The notes beneath the pieces were generated by a model that searched no databases, was not told where the DNA came from, and saw only the letters and a program-made list of their open reading frames with translations. A stretch of DNA of 64,000 nucleotides. Origin: Legionella sp. PC1000 (GTDB taxonomy: Bacteria > Pseudomonadota > Gammaproteobacteria > Legionellales > Legionellaceae). Position numbers and translations under genes: made by a program. The stretch lies in the NCBI RefSeq assembly GCF_014109805.1, contig NZ_CP059400.1, positions 3,929,001 to 3,993,000 of the forward strand. The letters run 5' to 3'. Shown piece after piece: positions 1-9,633 of this stretch. Each line of letters begins with the position of its first letter. Within the stretch, counting starts at the first letter, position 1.

Positions 1-2
1 TG

Positions 3-182
3 GTAGTCACGAGTAATGGGATCGCTCGTTTCTCGCCTTATTTGACTGGTGATTTTGCAACATTCAGCGCGCGTTACGGAATCAAAATTGCTACAGGAGC
101 ATTGTGTATTTTTGAAAATGAAGAACCCTCTGAGATCTGGCATTGCCGTGCATGGAATGTGAAGCCAGATCGAACCATGTAA
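3..182 (+). CDS. C-terminal fragment of an unidentified protein (cut by window edge)
   Basis: The frame beginning at base 3 stays open for 59 codons to a TAA at 180-182, with ordinary protein-like composition (IARFSPYLTGDF, SARYGIKIATGA, EIWHCRAWNVKPDRTM). Its 5' part lies outside the window, so neither length nor domain content can be judged and I do not recognise the family. A 60-codon minus-strand frame overlaps it at 74-256 but is cysteine/arginine-rich and looks like a shadow. The 230 bases after the stop contain no gene; bases about 310-352 resemble a repeat piece also seen near 57090 (a stretch reading CTGGTTTTT followed by GATGTA and AAGATTCG). Confidence 0.45.
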   Translation, partial: VVTSNGIARFSPYLTGDFATFSARYGIKIATGALCIFENEEPSEIWHCRAWNVKPDRTM

Positions 183-412
183 CATACTCTGCAATGGATG
201 AGAAAGGACTCTTGCGCACCTCTTTGCCTCCGCTCCGGCTTATCTGTGGGATCCAATGTTTTTAGCGAAGAGCTCCCGGATCCGCGATAGCAGTAGGATC
301 GGAGTAGAGTGAGGCTGGTTTTTCCGAGATGTATATAAGATTCGCGGGAAGGTCCCAGGCTGAAGTTTGAATTCAGGAGGGGGCAATAAATTACAATTCT
401 GGAATATGATTC

Positions 413-2197
413 ATGAAATTATGGGTGATGGGATTATCTTTGTTTATGAGTTTCATTTGTGATGAAGCTTTAGCAAATCAAGAAAAAAACCAATCGATTT
501 CTCCTTTTTGTTTACCCACTCAATCCTGTTGGCCAACCAAAACGCAATGGGATGAATTAAATAGGCAAGTAAACGGTCGTTTGATACGAGGACATTCTCC
601 CTTATCTCCTTGCATTCAAAACGCTAAAAGCGCTGCATGCCAAGAGGTGCTCAACAAGCTAAAAAATCCTTATTTTATTGAAGCGCACCCTGGAGCGACA
701 CAATCGAATGGTTGGGTGGATGCCTGGCAATCTGCGGTAAGTCCTTATGTAATTGCTGTTGAAAATGCGCAAGAAATAGCTGCTGCAGTTAATTTTGCAC
801 GCAAACATCGCATTAAACTTGTTGTGAAAGGAACTGGTCATGATTACCTTGGCAGATCCAATGCACCCAATTCACTCTTGCTCTGGACACATAACATGCG
901 TCAGGTGACCATTCACGATCATTTTATTCCCCAGGGATGTCCTCAGACGCATACCCCGACAACAGCCGTCACCCTTGCAGCAGGCACACGATGGCTAGAA
1001 GCATATAAAGAAGTCACTACGCATCATGGCCACTACGTTCAAGGAGGAGGGTGTGTCACTGTCGGCGCTGCAGGTGGATTTATTCAGGGTGGAGGATTTG
1101 GTAGTTTTTCTAAAAAATTTGGCACAGGAGCTGCTGGGGTTTTGGAAGTAGAAATGATTACTGCAGATGGAACAATACGCATTGTTAATTCCTGCCAAAA
1201 TCAAGATCTTTTCTGGGCATTAAAAGGAGGCGGTGGAGGTACTTACGGCATCGTCAGTAAAATCACTTTGCAAACTCATGAACTCCCTGCCTTATTTGGG
1301 AAAGTCAAAGGAAGCATTACTGCAAAATCCGATACAGCGTATGCAAAACTGATTCATTACTTTATCCATTTTTATCGCCTCAATCTCAATAACGAACATT
1401 GGGGAGAGCAGGTTGCTTTAACGCCAAATAATAAGATGAATTTTTCCCTGGTTTTTGTTGGATTAAATAAAGCTGAAGTAGACAAACTTTGGCAGCCATT
1501 TCTGCACTGGTTAACAAAAAAACCGGAGCAATACCAAGTTCACTTCAACAGTATTACACGTCCAGCAAGACACTACTGGGATTTTGACTATTTGATTGAA
1601 AATGCTCCTGATGCCATCGAAGTTAACCAAGAAAAAAACGCATCTGCAGGCGAATTTTGGTGGGCATCGAATCAATCTGAGGTATCCGTATATATCAACT
1701 ACTATCTCTCCATGTATCTTCCCTTCAAATTATTTGCCAAAGACAATTCAACGCATTTTGCCAGAACACTCTTTGCGGCATCCCGTTTTACTGAAGTCGT
1801 ACTTCATTTCAATAAAGGGTTGTCGGGTGCCCCATCAGACGTTATTGCGCGTCAAAAAAATACTTCCATGAACCCAGAAGTACTCAATGCGGCAGCTTTA
1901 GTCATTATTTCTGGAGGCCAACAAGATACTTATGCCCATATTGCGGGTCATCAACCGGATCTCATCAAGGCCAAAGAGGCGATAAAGAAAGCCCGGAAGG
2001 CAATGGAGCTACTGCATGCTTTAAGTCCTGATTCAGGTGCCTATCCGAATGAAGCAGATTATTTTATTAAACATTGGCAATCCGCTTTATGGGGCAGCAA
2101 TTATCCTAAGCTCCTGCAAATCAAGCACAAATATGATCCCCAAAATATATTTACCTGTCATCATTGTGTGGGGAGTGAATCAAGTTCAGGATCATAG
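413..2197 (+). CDS. Exported FAD-linked oxidoreductase of the berberine-bridge (VAO/BBE) family
   Basis: This 594-residue protein has an N-terminal signal peptide (hydrophobic residues about 3-16, likely cut after EALA near residue 21), an FAD_binding_4 domain (about 95-280) and a C-terminal BBE segment containing YPNEADYF and a WGSNYPKLLQIK-type end. Two residues stand out: His143 in GTGHDYLGRS and Cys214 in GGGCVTVG. In the family these attach FAD through two covalent bonds, so a bicovalent flavin is likely. Family members oxidise sugars, alcohols or alkaloid-like compounds with O2; the substrate here cannot be told. Location is inferred as periplasmic or secreted. It stands alone, convergent with the GH5 gene downstream and separated from it by an inverted repeat. 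Confidence 0.85.
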   Translation: MKLWVMGLSLFMSFICDEALANQEKNQSISPFCLPTQSCWPTKTQWDELNRQVNGRLIRGHSPLSPCIQNAKSAACQEVLNKLKNPYFIEAHPGATQSNGWVDAWQSAVSPYVIAVENAQEIAAAVNFARKHRIKLVVKGTGHDYLGRSNAPNSLLLWTHNMRQVTIHDHFIPQGCPQTHTPTTAVTLAAGTRWLEAYKEVTTHHGHYVQGGGCVTVGAAGGFIQGGGFGSFSKKFGTGAAGVLEVEMITADGTIRIVNSCQNQDLFWALKGGGGGTYGIVSKITLQTHELPALFGKVKGSITAKSDTAYAKLIHYFIHFYRLNLNNEHWGEQVALTPNNKMNFSLVFVGLNKAEVDKLWQPFLHWLTKKPEQYQVHFNSITRPARHYWDFDYLIENAPDAIEVNQEKNASAGEFWWASNQSEVSVYINYYLSMYLPFKLFAKDNSTHFARTLFAASRFTEVVLHFNKGLSGAPSDVIARQKNTSMNPEVLNAAALVIISGGQQDTYAHIAGHQPDLIKAKEAIKKARKAMELLHALSPDSGAYPNEADYFIKHWQSALWGSNYPKLLQIKHKYDPQNIFTCHHCVGSESSSGS

Positions 2198-2342
2198 AAC
2201 TTTGAATTTACAATGTACATCCTAAGCTTTAATAGAATATCTACACCCATGGAACAATCCTCAGTGGGCCAATTTAAGTTCTGAATTATTGATAGATGGA
2301 TCCCTGCCTTCGCAGGGATAACAGAATATGAGGGTTAAGAGT

Positions 2343-2419
2343 ACGTAGGCTGGGCTGAAAACCCAGCAGCGAATGTATATCAGAACACCATTGATAAGGC
2401 TTTTCAGCCCAGCCTACGT
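2343..2419. repeat. REP/MITE-like inverted repeat between convergent genes
   Basis: Bases 2343-2361 (ACGTAGGCTGGGCTGAAAA) and 2401-2419 are perfect 19-bp reverse complements around a 39-bp centre. It lies 8 bp beyond the end of the minus-strand GH5 gene, and both flanking genes point toward it, so it could also fold as a hairpin that limits read-through. No T-run follows on either strand, so I call it a repeat, not a terminator. A second small hairpin sits just upstream at 2301-2318 (TCCCTGC, loop CTTC, GCAGGGA). Confidence 0.75.
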
Positions 2420-2426
2420 TTATTCA

Positions 2427-3851
2427 TTAAATGTTATCAAAGTAATTTTTTAACGTTTGTTGCACATCTAAATTGAGCTCACCAGAATTAGGATCGATAG
2501 CACTTACCGTATCCCCTAGATAGCCAATTGCCCAAAAGAAAATGTTGTTTGTTTCCATATTCGCCTGTAAATAAGGCATTAGCGAATTGGTAAAAAATGC
2601 CTTTCCTTTTGCGGTTTTCCATGATGCCTCACCAAGCACAACGGGATAGCCTGCTTTATATAAAAATCCCCATGACCAATCGAAACGCAATTGACTTGGC
2701 ATACCTGGTGCAGTTTCCCAACCAGCAACCTCAGCAGGGTATACATGTGGTGAAAAAACCAGATGACTGTTTTGAGCCTGTTCATCTCCCAACAACCATT
2801 GTAACGCAGACTGATTTATTCCTTGGGTGATTAACTGATTCCTAAATTTACTTTTATCAAATACAGCGATTCCATTTTTAGCCTGTTTTTCATCCAGTAA
2901 AGGCTTGAAATCCTCTCCCCAATTTCCTTTAAAAAACATACGCTCTAAATTGCCGCATAAAGAGGGGTCTGGAGAGTGGCTGTATCCGTTGTCATTCACT
3001 ACCTGGGATTTAGGGACACAAATTATCGGATTATTTGCATCATCATTTCCTGAATCAGGACCTTCTACAAATAACAGCAAATTAGGATTGTTTTTCTGTA
3101 CTGCATTCGCAGCAGTTGCTATGACTTTTGTCCAGGGTACTTGGGAGTCATGTGTTTTAAACCAATTTAAACGATAAGGCTCATTGAAAATATCAATTCC
3201 CAGTACATTATCTAAGTTGCGATTTTTAATTTCTGTAGCTAAAAGAGAAATATCATTTCCATATCGTTGCATATCATAAACAGTGCCATCTCGCATTGCA
3301 TCGCCATACCCATGACGATGATGGATATCAATCATTACTTTGATATTCTTCTTTTTTAATTCCTGCAACACGATCCAAAACGCTTGTTGCGGGCTGACTG
3401 CTTTTTCGCAAGCGGTACCATTGCTCTGCCATGTTTTACAAAAAATACCATTCCCTGCGCTTGGGGAAGACTTGTCAGAAAGCGACTTATTTAAATCGAC
3501 CTCATGTCGATCATCATAAAGAACCTCGGGTTGGATGGGTAATCGCAAGGTTTTAAAACTTACTGATGAATTTTTATCTACCCCTGTACTAGGAAAATCC
3601 CATGGATGGCTAAGTAAATCCATCATTCCATAGGCTCTTGGATTGGAACCCAAAGATGGAATTGCATAAAAAGGATTGCTCTGTAAGCCTTGAAAAACAT
3701 TCGTGTCCTGAAATCCAGACCATGATAGACCATCTACATGGACGATCTGACCCTTAGCATTGTAAATTTTACTTTCTCGGGTTTGGTAGGAGTGTGCATC
3801 CAATGCCAGCATTAATAATAACCAACATCCTAATACTTTCATTTTTTTCAT
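2427..3851 (-). CDS. Secreted glycoside hydrolase family 5 (endoglucanase-like)
   Basis: The 474-residue product starts with a signal peptide (MKKMKVLGCWLLLMLALDAHS). It carries GH5 landmarks: IDIHHRHG near 175-181, DIFNEP with acid/base Glu224, FSPHVYP (His369, Tyr371) and VVLGEAS with the probable nucleophile Glu408. GH5 enzymes cleave beta-1,4-glucans or mannans by a retaining mechanism; substrate choice within GH5 cannot be read from motifs. Legionella are known to secrete a GH5 cellulase (CelA), and an exported glucanase would suit bacteria living with cellulose-walled amoeba cysts; that role is inference. The ATG at 3851 has TGGAG seven bases upstream. Monocistronic by context, with no linked carbohydrate transport genes. 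Confidence 0.88.
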   Translation of the reverse strand: MKKMKVLGCWLLLMLALDAHSYQTRESKIYNAKGQIVHVDGLSWSGFQDTNVFQGLQSNPFYAIPSLGSNPRAYGMMDLLSHPWDFPSTGVDKNSSVSFKTLRLPIQPEVLYDDRHEVDLNKSLSDKSSPSAGNGIFCKTWQSNGTACEKAVSPQQAFWIVLQELKKKNIKVMIDIHHRHGYGDAMRDGTVYDMQRYGNDISLLATEIKNRNLDNVLGIDIFNEPYRLNWFKTHDSQVPWTKVIATAANAVQKNNPNLLLFVEGPDSGNDDANNPIICVPKSQVVNDNGYSHSPDPSLCGNLERMFFKGNWGEDFKPLLDEKQAKNGIAVFDKSKFRNQLITQGINQSALQWLLGDEQAQNSHLVFSPHVYPAEVAGWETAPGMPSQLRFDWSWGFLYKAGYPVVLGEASWKTAKGKAFFTNSLMPYLQANMETNNIFFWAIGYLGDTVSAIDPNSGELNLDVQQTLKNYFDNI

Positions 3852-4067
3852 TCACGTATCTCCAGAATACAAATACAATGTTTCAAAAGTGGTCGTAATT
3901 TAACCACTCATGAGCAAATTCAGGCTAACTTTTGGATGAATTTTACAAAAATCTAACAAATTAAGTGATTCAATTGGCGCAAAAAACAAACATCATGGCG
4001 GCCTGGGTGAAGCGTAACCTGAGTTTCGTACTCTCGAAATTCCCAGGTTACAACTAAAGAAAAATCT

Positions 4068-4562
4068 TTATCCTACGCTTGAAAAACGACGATCATTTTC
4101 ATGAATTGAGCTTTTAACCAATTCATCCATATCTTCATTAGGCTCGCAGGGTTGATAAACAACTTTTAAGGGAGAAACATCCACAGTTGATTTGGTACTA
4201 TCATTTTGCAAATAACCATCAAGGTTTCTGAAAGTAAGGTATTTATCTGTAGCAAACTCTTGGCACTGAGCCATGGTTTCATCTTGACATATTGAAAACT
4301 TAATTAAATGTTCTGCATGAAATGGTTCACGACTTTTTGAAAATACATACTGTAAATCGTACAGAATGCTATCAGCACCAGCACAAAAATAAGAACCGGA
4401 TTGAAATTTATTATTCTCAAATACATCACTACGAATGAAGCGGCCTTCACCAGGTTGCAAGCCTGCAAGGGACACTTTGTGAGTTGCTATTTCTTTAGGA
4501 TTGTCTGCAAAAGCATAACCAGTTAAAACCACACCCAATAGTAATGAGGCTATTTTCATCAT
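4068..4562 (-). CDS. Exported protein of unknown function, 164 aa
   Basis: Not recognised. The N-terminus is a clear signal peptide (MMKIASLLLGVVLTGYAFA, cut before DNPKE), so the mature protein of about 145 residues is periplasmic or secreted. It contains five cysteines after the signal (in YFCAGAD, FSICQD, MAQCQE and YQPCEP), which would suit disulfide bonding. There are no membrane segments. AGGAG lies ten bases before the ATG. Downstream, 4014-4051 holds an imperfect hairpin (GTAACCTG paired with CAGGTTAC, with an inner TTTCG/CGAAA) that lacks a U-tract. The gene stands alone. Confidence 0.75.
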   Translation of the reverse strand: MMKIASLLLGVVLTGYAFADNPKEIATHKVSLAGLQPGEGRFIRSDVFENNKFQSGSYFCAGADSILYDLQYVFSKSREPFHAEHLIKFSICQDETMAQCQEFATDKYLTFRNLDGYLQNDSTKSTVDVSPLKVVYQPCEPNEDMDELVKSSIHENDRRFSSVG

Positions 4563-4922
4563 TCTGTTTTAACTCCTAATATGAAATAAATATTCCCTGT
4601 AATGGTTATTATCCCTAAACCAATGCAAAGAACAATAAAAGTAAGAAGTTATCTAAATAAAGGGATAACTCTTAATTTCAGTCCAACATTATACCCTATT
4701 TCATACGAATAGTGTAAAAATTTATAAATTAATTCTCAATTTGATCGAAAATCTTCTAATAATTCGACGTCCAATCTTGATAAAAACGAAGAGAATATCA
4801 AGGAAATGAATAAAAATCGCTTTCCTTCCACGGGCAGCTGAAGAGAGGTAATTTTTGATCTAATTGATTTTTTTATTAACTCAGATTCAATTATTTGTTA
4901 TGCTTGTCCAACTAAAAAATAA
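4563..4922. other. 360-bp AT-rich intergenic region
   Basis: Divergent upstream region of the 4068-4562 and 4923-5729 genes. It is strongly AT-rich with many A and T runs. I found no reading frame worth calling, no tRNA and no extended inverted repeat. Promoters for both neighbours must lie here, but I could not pick a convincing -35/-10 pair. Confidence 0.5.
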
Positions 4923-5729
4923 ATGTACCTTTATTTAATGGCCAAAACTTTAACTAAAAAGTTCAGAACTTCATTAATCCGTTATTTGAATAACCCCAAT
5001 AATGTGAAAAATAAAAAATCGCTAGCAGAGTCTTCTCTTGCAATATACGAAATTGCAACGACTCGATGTGGTAGTGAGCCTGATAAATTCATGGTTTGCA
5101 TCGATGAAATCATAGGAATCGCTGTTCGTGGAATTAAAGTACACCCTCACCGCGGCGAACTGCTCGATTCGTTTAATCATCAATTAAGTCGATCAGAAAA
5201 TGGAGCTGAAGCCCAGGCATTTCATGTGCTCACGCTGACCTATCATTTGTATTTAAAAAATAATTTAATTGACCCGGAACAAGCTGCTCGAGAGCAATTG
5301 GAAAAGCTACGAACAACGATTCAACAATTAACAGAGGCCAGTCCTTATGCTGAAGAACTAGAAAGCGCACTCGAACAACTTACACGAGTAGTTGGTGAAC
5401 ATTTTAAATTATCCCCTAAAATACAATTTCAACAGTATAAAGAGTTTGAAAAAAAGCTAAGATCAGTTTGTTCTGAATATAAAAGTACCATCGAAAATGA
5501 TGCGTTCGTTAAATCTGCCTTTTACAGTTTTCTTGCAGCAATCCTCAACATCTTTACTTTGACAGATTCTGCTGAAACCTACCAAAGAAAAAGCAGGTTT
5601 TTTCAAGAGGTTTCTCTTACATCGCAAAATACATTGTCCGAATTTAATATTCCATCTGTTGAAGTTGAAAATATTCATGACGAATCAGAAGCAACATTGC
5701 CAATTCAAACTTACAATGCCAGTGGCTAA
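4923..5729 (+). CDS. Hypothetical cytosolic protein, 268 aa (orphan, possible effector)
   Basis: Not recognised. It is soluble, mostly helical by composition, with a likely coiled coil around 120-165 (REQLEKLRTTIQQLTEAS, EELESALEQLTRVV) and no signal peptide. The C-terminus is acidic and polar (VEVENIHDESEATLPIQ), somewhat like Dot/Icm substrates, but this is weak evidence. The start is uncertain: ATG at 4923 and ATG at 4938 (MAKTLTKKF) are both in frame and neither has a clear Shine-Dalgarno sequence. The next gene (5796-8087) converges on it with 66 bp between. Confidence 0.7.
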   Translation: MYLYLMAKTLTKKFRTSLIRYLNNPNNVKNKKSLAESSLAIYEIATTRCGSEPDKFMVCIDEIIGIAVRGIKVHPHRGELLDSFNHQLSRSENGAEAQAFHVLTLTYHLYLKNNLIDPEQAAREQLEKLRTTIQQLTEASPYAEELESALEQLTRVVGEHFKLSPKIQFQQYKEFEKKLRSVCSEYKSTIENDAFVKSAFYSFLAAILNIFTLTDSAETYQRKSRFFQEVSLTSQNTLSEFNIPSVEVENIHDESEATLPIQTYNASG

Positions 5730-5795
5730 ACATTCGAGTTCATTGAACTTATGCTTCTCAGAATGTTTAGGGTATATACCTAGATATAACCTCGA

Positions 5796-8087
5796 TTAAC
5801 TCATTACGGGACAAACACTTAATGCCTGGGGATCATCCTGCGCTTTATTCTGTAATGACTCTAATTTTTGATCAATACACTTTTTGATAGCCGCTACAGT
5901 GTCCGTTTCTCCGTAAACACCTCTGATTTTTTTTATTATCCAGATTTCCGATCGAAGTTCTTTAATAAATTTTAAATGTCCAGCAGGCTCTTTTCCTTTT
6001 AACTCCTCCCTTAATCGCAAAAGTTCTTCCATACTTAAATCTGCTTTTTCCAGCAATTTTACAGCATACACTTTATCTTGTTTTAAAGTCCGTAAAGGTT
6101 CTTCCCGCATTTTAGAGAGAAAGTGTTTATAGTCTGCCAGCGAATAAACTTTCGGAATCAGGATTGACGCGGAACTGGTTTTTTGTGCTTGAGCAATAAC
6201 CAATGCATATTCATCTGCCGATAACCCATGCTTTGCCTTATGATGATGCAAATCACAAATCACATCTGCATAATAGACTTTCATCTGTACGTAATAAGGA
6301 CCCAATGCTGACCTTGCAATTCCTGGATTTTTTAGTTTCTCTGCATATTTTTCAAAATTTGCGATTGCAAAATCCAATGCTGTATTTCCTTCACTGTCTT
6401 TATTATTCAGAATACCCTTAAAATATTTTGGTGTTTCATAACAACGATAACTTTGTGTTTGAATTGCAGCATGTAATGCTGGGGTATTTTTTTCGCATGC
6501 TTCCTGAATTGATTTCAACATCTTACGTGCTTCCATCTGATATCGCTTTATTTCATTGGGAGAGCAGTTTATTGCAATGCAATGTTGGTGTAATTCAGTA
6601 AGAATTGATTTGCTTGCCTCTTCATAATTATGGTGCAAATACTCTCTAAATTCCGGTATTGCTAAAAGCGCTACACGCAATTCGGCTATTTTGGAGGAGC
6701 TTGCCCGTTGCACAATGGTCAGAGTACTTTCAGTTTCAGGATCACTACCTACTTCATCCAGAGGCTGGTGCAAACATTTGGAAATAAAACTTTGCGGCAT
6801 CGCTGCTTGCTTTAAAAAACGCATCCACTTTGCTTTCTGAAATTCAGGATCATCTTTTAAAGATTTATAAGCAGCCCGATCTTCTTCATTATGATATGCT
6901 TTTGTACCTGTAGAAATAATAGCTCTTTTTGTCGGCCAATAATGATTTCCTGAGTCTTGCAGATCGGGAAATCCCAGCAAGTCGCGGGTAGTAATGCGAA
7001 ATTTGTCACTGGAATAGCGAAGATTGGCAAAACGAGCATCCCGGGCAGCCATAATTTTATCACTGAACATCAAATCATGATCTATTTTAAAAAAATGAAA
7101 GCAGGGACGACTATTTTCATATGTAACATAATAACCAATATTTCCCTTGTGTAAATCATCTTCTTCTAGTCCATAGGCTGTAGTAAACACATCAGCCAAT
7201 GAGTCCATATCAATATCTATTGCACCACGTTTTTTTTGTTCCAAAAGCCTCGCAAAGAAATTTTGTGGTAATTTGTCCTGAAAATTAACTCCCTCACCTA
7301 CTCCATAGGTTTCCATTTCTGCTTCCAGTTTGATATTTTCTGCTTTTGTTTTAAGTTCTTGACATTTTCTTCTCAGCTTCTCTGCTTCAAAAATAACCTG
7401 AAGATGCGTAGACATCGGCTCTAAGATAGGTTTTAATTTTTGGGGAATTTTTTGGGCATCAAATCGAATAATTCCTTGATCTAATTGCTCATTACAAAAC
7501 ATAACTGCAACATCAAGATCTTTGGGATCTATATTTTTATATTCCCCTAGCTTTTTCCGTTCATCCCAATATTCTTCCAATCGTTTCTTATAAGCTTCCT
7601 CCAATTTTTGTGTTTTGTCTTGATAGACTCTTTTAAGAGCGATTGCTTCCCATTTATTTTTGACAGCAACTTTTTCTTCAATTGCCGTATGCCCTTTTAT
7701 CCATTGCGCAAAGTCCTCTTCACTAACTTCACCCTTGGGCAATAAACCTGGCGCCTTCATAAAAACGATGTTCTTATCGTTCTTTCGCAGACGCAATAAA
7801 GCATGGCCTGCATTCTCAGTACATACACCGACGATTCCACCTTGAGAATCCGTTACTATGTCTTGTCTTAAAGCGCGATGGGGTGCAGCATACGCATTAG
7901 CAACCGCGGTAAAGCTAGCTTCCAGTTTAGACGCTTCTTGGCCCCTAACCCCAGGGTGTTTATTCTTTTTAAAAATTACATGACGACCATGCCCTGTTTG
8001 ATCATAAGCAATCGTTTTTTTATGGACTTCATGAGCACTTTCTTTGGCGTCTTGAAAGCTAAAACCAAAAATACGAGATAACTTCAT
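5796..8087 (-). CDS. Large kinase-like effector candidate with an ankyrin-like segment (LegA5/AnkK-like)
   Basis: About 763 residues, no signal peptide. The N-terminal half resembles an atypical lipid- or protein-kinase fold. HVIFKKNKHPG (Lys about 43) and EASKLEAS would supply the N-lobe, DDLHKGNIGYY (His316, Asn319) the catalytic loop, and FKIDHDLMF (Asp339) the metal-binding Asp, numbered from the upstream ATG. A long coiled region with KTQKLEEAYKKRLEEYW lies between. Near 590-615, DSEGNTALDFAIANF is ankyrin-like. That mix recalls the Legionella PI 3-kinase effector LegA5, but I cannot confirm orthology. The ATG at 8087 fits better than 8096 because GAGAG sits ten bases before it. TATAAT on this strand at 8122-8127 may be the -10. 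Ends with CPVMS; no classic E-block. Confidence 0.75.
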   Translation of the reverse strand: MKLSRIFGFSFQDAKESAHEVHKKTIAYDQTGHGRHVIFKKNKHPGVRGQEASKLEASFTAVANAYAAPHRALRQDIVTDSQGGIVGVCTENAGHALLRLRKNDKNIVFMKAPGLLPKGEVSEEDFAQWIKGHTAIEEKVAVKNKWEAIALKRVYQDKTQKLEEAYKKRLEEYWDERKKLGEYKNIDPKDLDVAVMFCNEQLDQGIIRFDAQKIPQKLKPILEPMSTHLQVIFEAEKLRRKCQELKTKAENIKLEAEMETYGVGEGVNFQDKLPQNFFARLLEQKKRGAIDIDMDSLADVFTTAYGLEEDDLHKGNIGYYVTYENSRPCFHFFKIDHDLMFSDKIMAARDARFANLRYSSDKFRITTRDLLGFPDLQDSGNHYWPTKRAIISTGTKAYHNEEDRAAYKSLKDDPEFQKAKWMRFLKQAAMPQSFISKCLHQPLDEVGSDPETESTLTIVQRASSSKIAELRVALLAIPEFREYLHHNYEEASKSILTELHQHCIAINCSPNEIKRYQMEARKMLKSIQEACEKNTPALHAAIQTQSYRCYETPKYFKGILNNKDSEGNTALDFAIANFEKYAEKLKNPGIARSALGPYYVQMKVYYADVICDLHHHKAKHGLSADEYALVIAQAQKTSSASILIPKVYSLADYKHFLSKMREEPLRTLKQDKVYAVKLLEKADLSMEELLRLREELKGKEPAGHLKFIKELRSEIWIIKKIRGVYGETDTVAAIKKCIDQKLESLQNKAQDDPQALSVCPVMS

Positions 8088-8346
8088 GATCAGCATGCTC
8101 TCATAATGTTCTTTATGATCTAATTATACACACAAAACCTTACTCTTTACTTAACAGCTCAAGTTCTTCTAGTGGTCAACTAATTACCATTATGGTAACT
8201 AGATAAATAACTAATTGATTTTAGGATAAAAAAACTTTGCTATTAAAAAAAAATGGGTTATAACTCTCTTACCTGAATCATGGAATGACAGGTACCTAAG
8301 ATGGGGCAGCATGATGCTGAATATTATTTTTTCATGGAGTGAGAAA

Positions 8347-8616
8347 ATGAACAGTAAAGTATTTTCGCAGCGCTTCAATCGCGAGTTAGCTTCACTGGGC
8401 TTTCCGGAAGAGTTAACTGAGAAAATCAAAGCAGTATCTAAAGTATTTGGTGTTTCACGTCATTTAGCAAACTCTTTAATTTTTGGCCACATACTTCCAG
8501 TAAAGGAACAACTTAATAAGATTGCCGAAATATTAGAAGTTTGTCCCCAATGGTTAGGGGGTGCAACTGACCGAAAAAAAACTTATCCAGCCCGTGAAAC
8601 AGCAGATAGTGTATAA
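8347..8616 (+). CDS. Small helix-turn-helix DNA-binding protein, 89 aa
   Basis: Consists almost entirely of an XRE/lambda-repressor-type HTH. FPEELTEKIKAVSKVFGVSR would form the first helices, HLANSLIFGHILPVKEQL the recognition part, and IAEILEVCPQWLGG is the typical closing segment seen in phage-repressor N-terminal domains. There is no C-terminal effector or peptidase domain, so it is either a minimal regulator or a remnant of a prophage repressor. The ATG at 8347 is preferred over an in-frame start at 8311 because GGAG lies seven bases upstream. Neighbours show no other phage genes. Confidence 0.75.
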   Translation: MNSKVFSQRFNRELASLGFPEELTEKIKAVSKVFGVSRHLANSLIFGHILPVKEQLNKIAEILEVCPQWLGGATDRKKTYPARETADSV

Positions 8617-8746
8617 TAGTTAAGGTTGAGATAATTATTATATATTGTAAAATGCTGTATCTGACTCTAATTATCGATTATCAGATACAGCAGAACATGT
8701 ATCTATTTCATCGTAGAAAAGCTTTTATTCGCGGATTACTACCATC

Positions 8747-9553
8747 ATGGAATGCTTAAGTTTTTGTATTGCCAAATCAATTGATTTACCACGTGTAGAC
8801 AATTATTTTAAAAATGATTCAACTGACTTTACTTCACTGAAAACTCGGGATGTTTTAAAGTTAAGCTCGAATCACAACAAAAATCATACCATCTTCATTT
8901 TTAAAAACGGTACTGTGGTTTCCTGGGGTATTAAGCGGTATCAAATTAATGATTATCTGAATACCATCAAACTTTTGATTGATAAACCTGTTACCATTTT
9001 AGTGCATGATGAATTTCATTATCAATTTGATGATAAAACAACTATAGAACCCCATGATTTTTTCGATGTCGACTGCTTGACTATAGAAGAGGACAGTGAC
9101 GAACTCAAACTCAGTTTATCTTATGGGTTTTCTCAATCAGTCAAGTTACAATATTTTGAAACCATCATTGATGGGCTGATTGAGAAATACAATCCTATGA
9201 TCCAAAAACTATCGCATACAGGTGAGATGGAAATTAGCCGTACTCAAATTCAGCAGATTATTGGAGAAATCCTTGGAGCAAAAAGTGAAATGAATTTAAT
9301 TAGTAATTTCCTTTATCATCCAAAATATTTTTGGCAACATCCAACCTTAGAAGAGCACTTTACTATGTTGGAACGTTACTTACATATCCAAAGACGCGTC
9401 AATGCGATTAATCATCGATTGGATACTCTTAATGAAATCTTTGATATGTTTAATGGTTATCTGGATAATCGACACGGTCATAATTTAGAGATTATCATTA
9501 TCGTATTAATCATTTTAGAAATCGTAGTCGCTGTTTTAAACTTGCATTTTTAA
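8747..9553 (+). CDS. RMND1/Rmd1 (YagE, DUF155) family membrane-anchored protein
   Basis: The 268-residue protein shows the family pattern: HTIFIFKNGTVVSWGIKR near 48-65, then an acidic middle, a helical region with YLHIQRRVNAINHRLDTLNE near 208-227, and one C-terminal membrane helix (IIIIVLIILEIVVAVL, about 248-264). Bacterial members are poorly characterised. The mitochondrial relative RMND1 is an inner-membrane protein needed for mitochondrial translation, and yeast Rmd1 family proteins are linked to membranes and meiosis. The topology, with a large cytosolic domain anchored at the C-terminus, follows from the sequence. There is no clear ribosome-binding site before the ATG. No linked partner genes. 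Confidence 0.82.
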   Translation: MECLSFCIAKSIDLPRVDNYFKNDSTDFTSLKTRDVLKLSSNHNKNHTIFIFKNGTVVSWGIKRYQINDYLNTIKLLIDKPVTILVHDEFHYQFDDKTTIEPHDFFDVDCLTIEEDSDELKLSLSYGFSQSVKLQYFETIIDGLIEKYNPMIQKLSHTGEMEISRTQIQQIIGEILGAKSEMNLISNFLYHPKYFWQHPTLEEHFTMLERYLHIQRRVNAINHRLDTLNEIFDMFNGYLDNRHGHNLEIIIIVLIILEIVVAVLNLHF

Positions 9554-9633
9554 TAAATCCATTTTAATAACGAGCAAATTAACGTAAAACAAGCTATCTT
9601 TAAAAAAACGAATAATATTTATTAATACCAATT

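Noticed and set aside
4014..4051. Hairpin GTAACCTG/CAGGTTAC as terminator of the 4068-4562 gene
   Set aside because: The stem is interrupted and no U-tract follows on the minus strand, so it is only mentioned with the gene.
4690..4710. CpxR-like box (GTAAA-N5-type) upstream of the 4923 gene
   Set aside because: Only the first GTAAA half fits; the second half is ATAAA in AT-rich DNA, so chance is likely.
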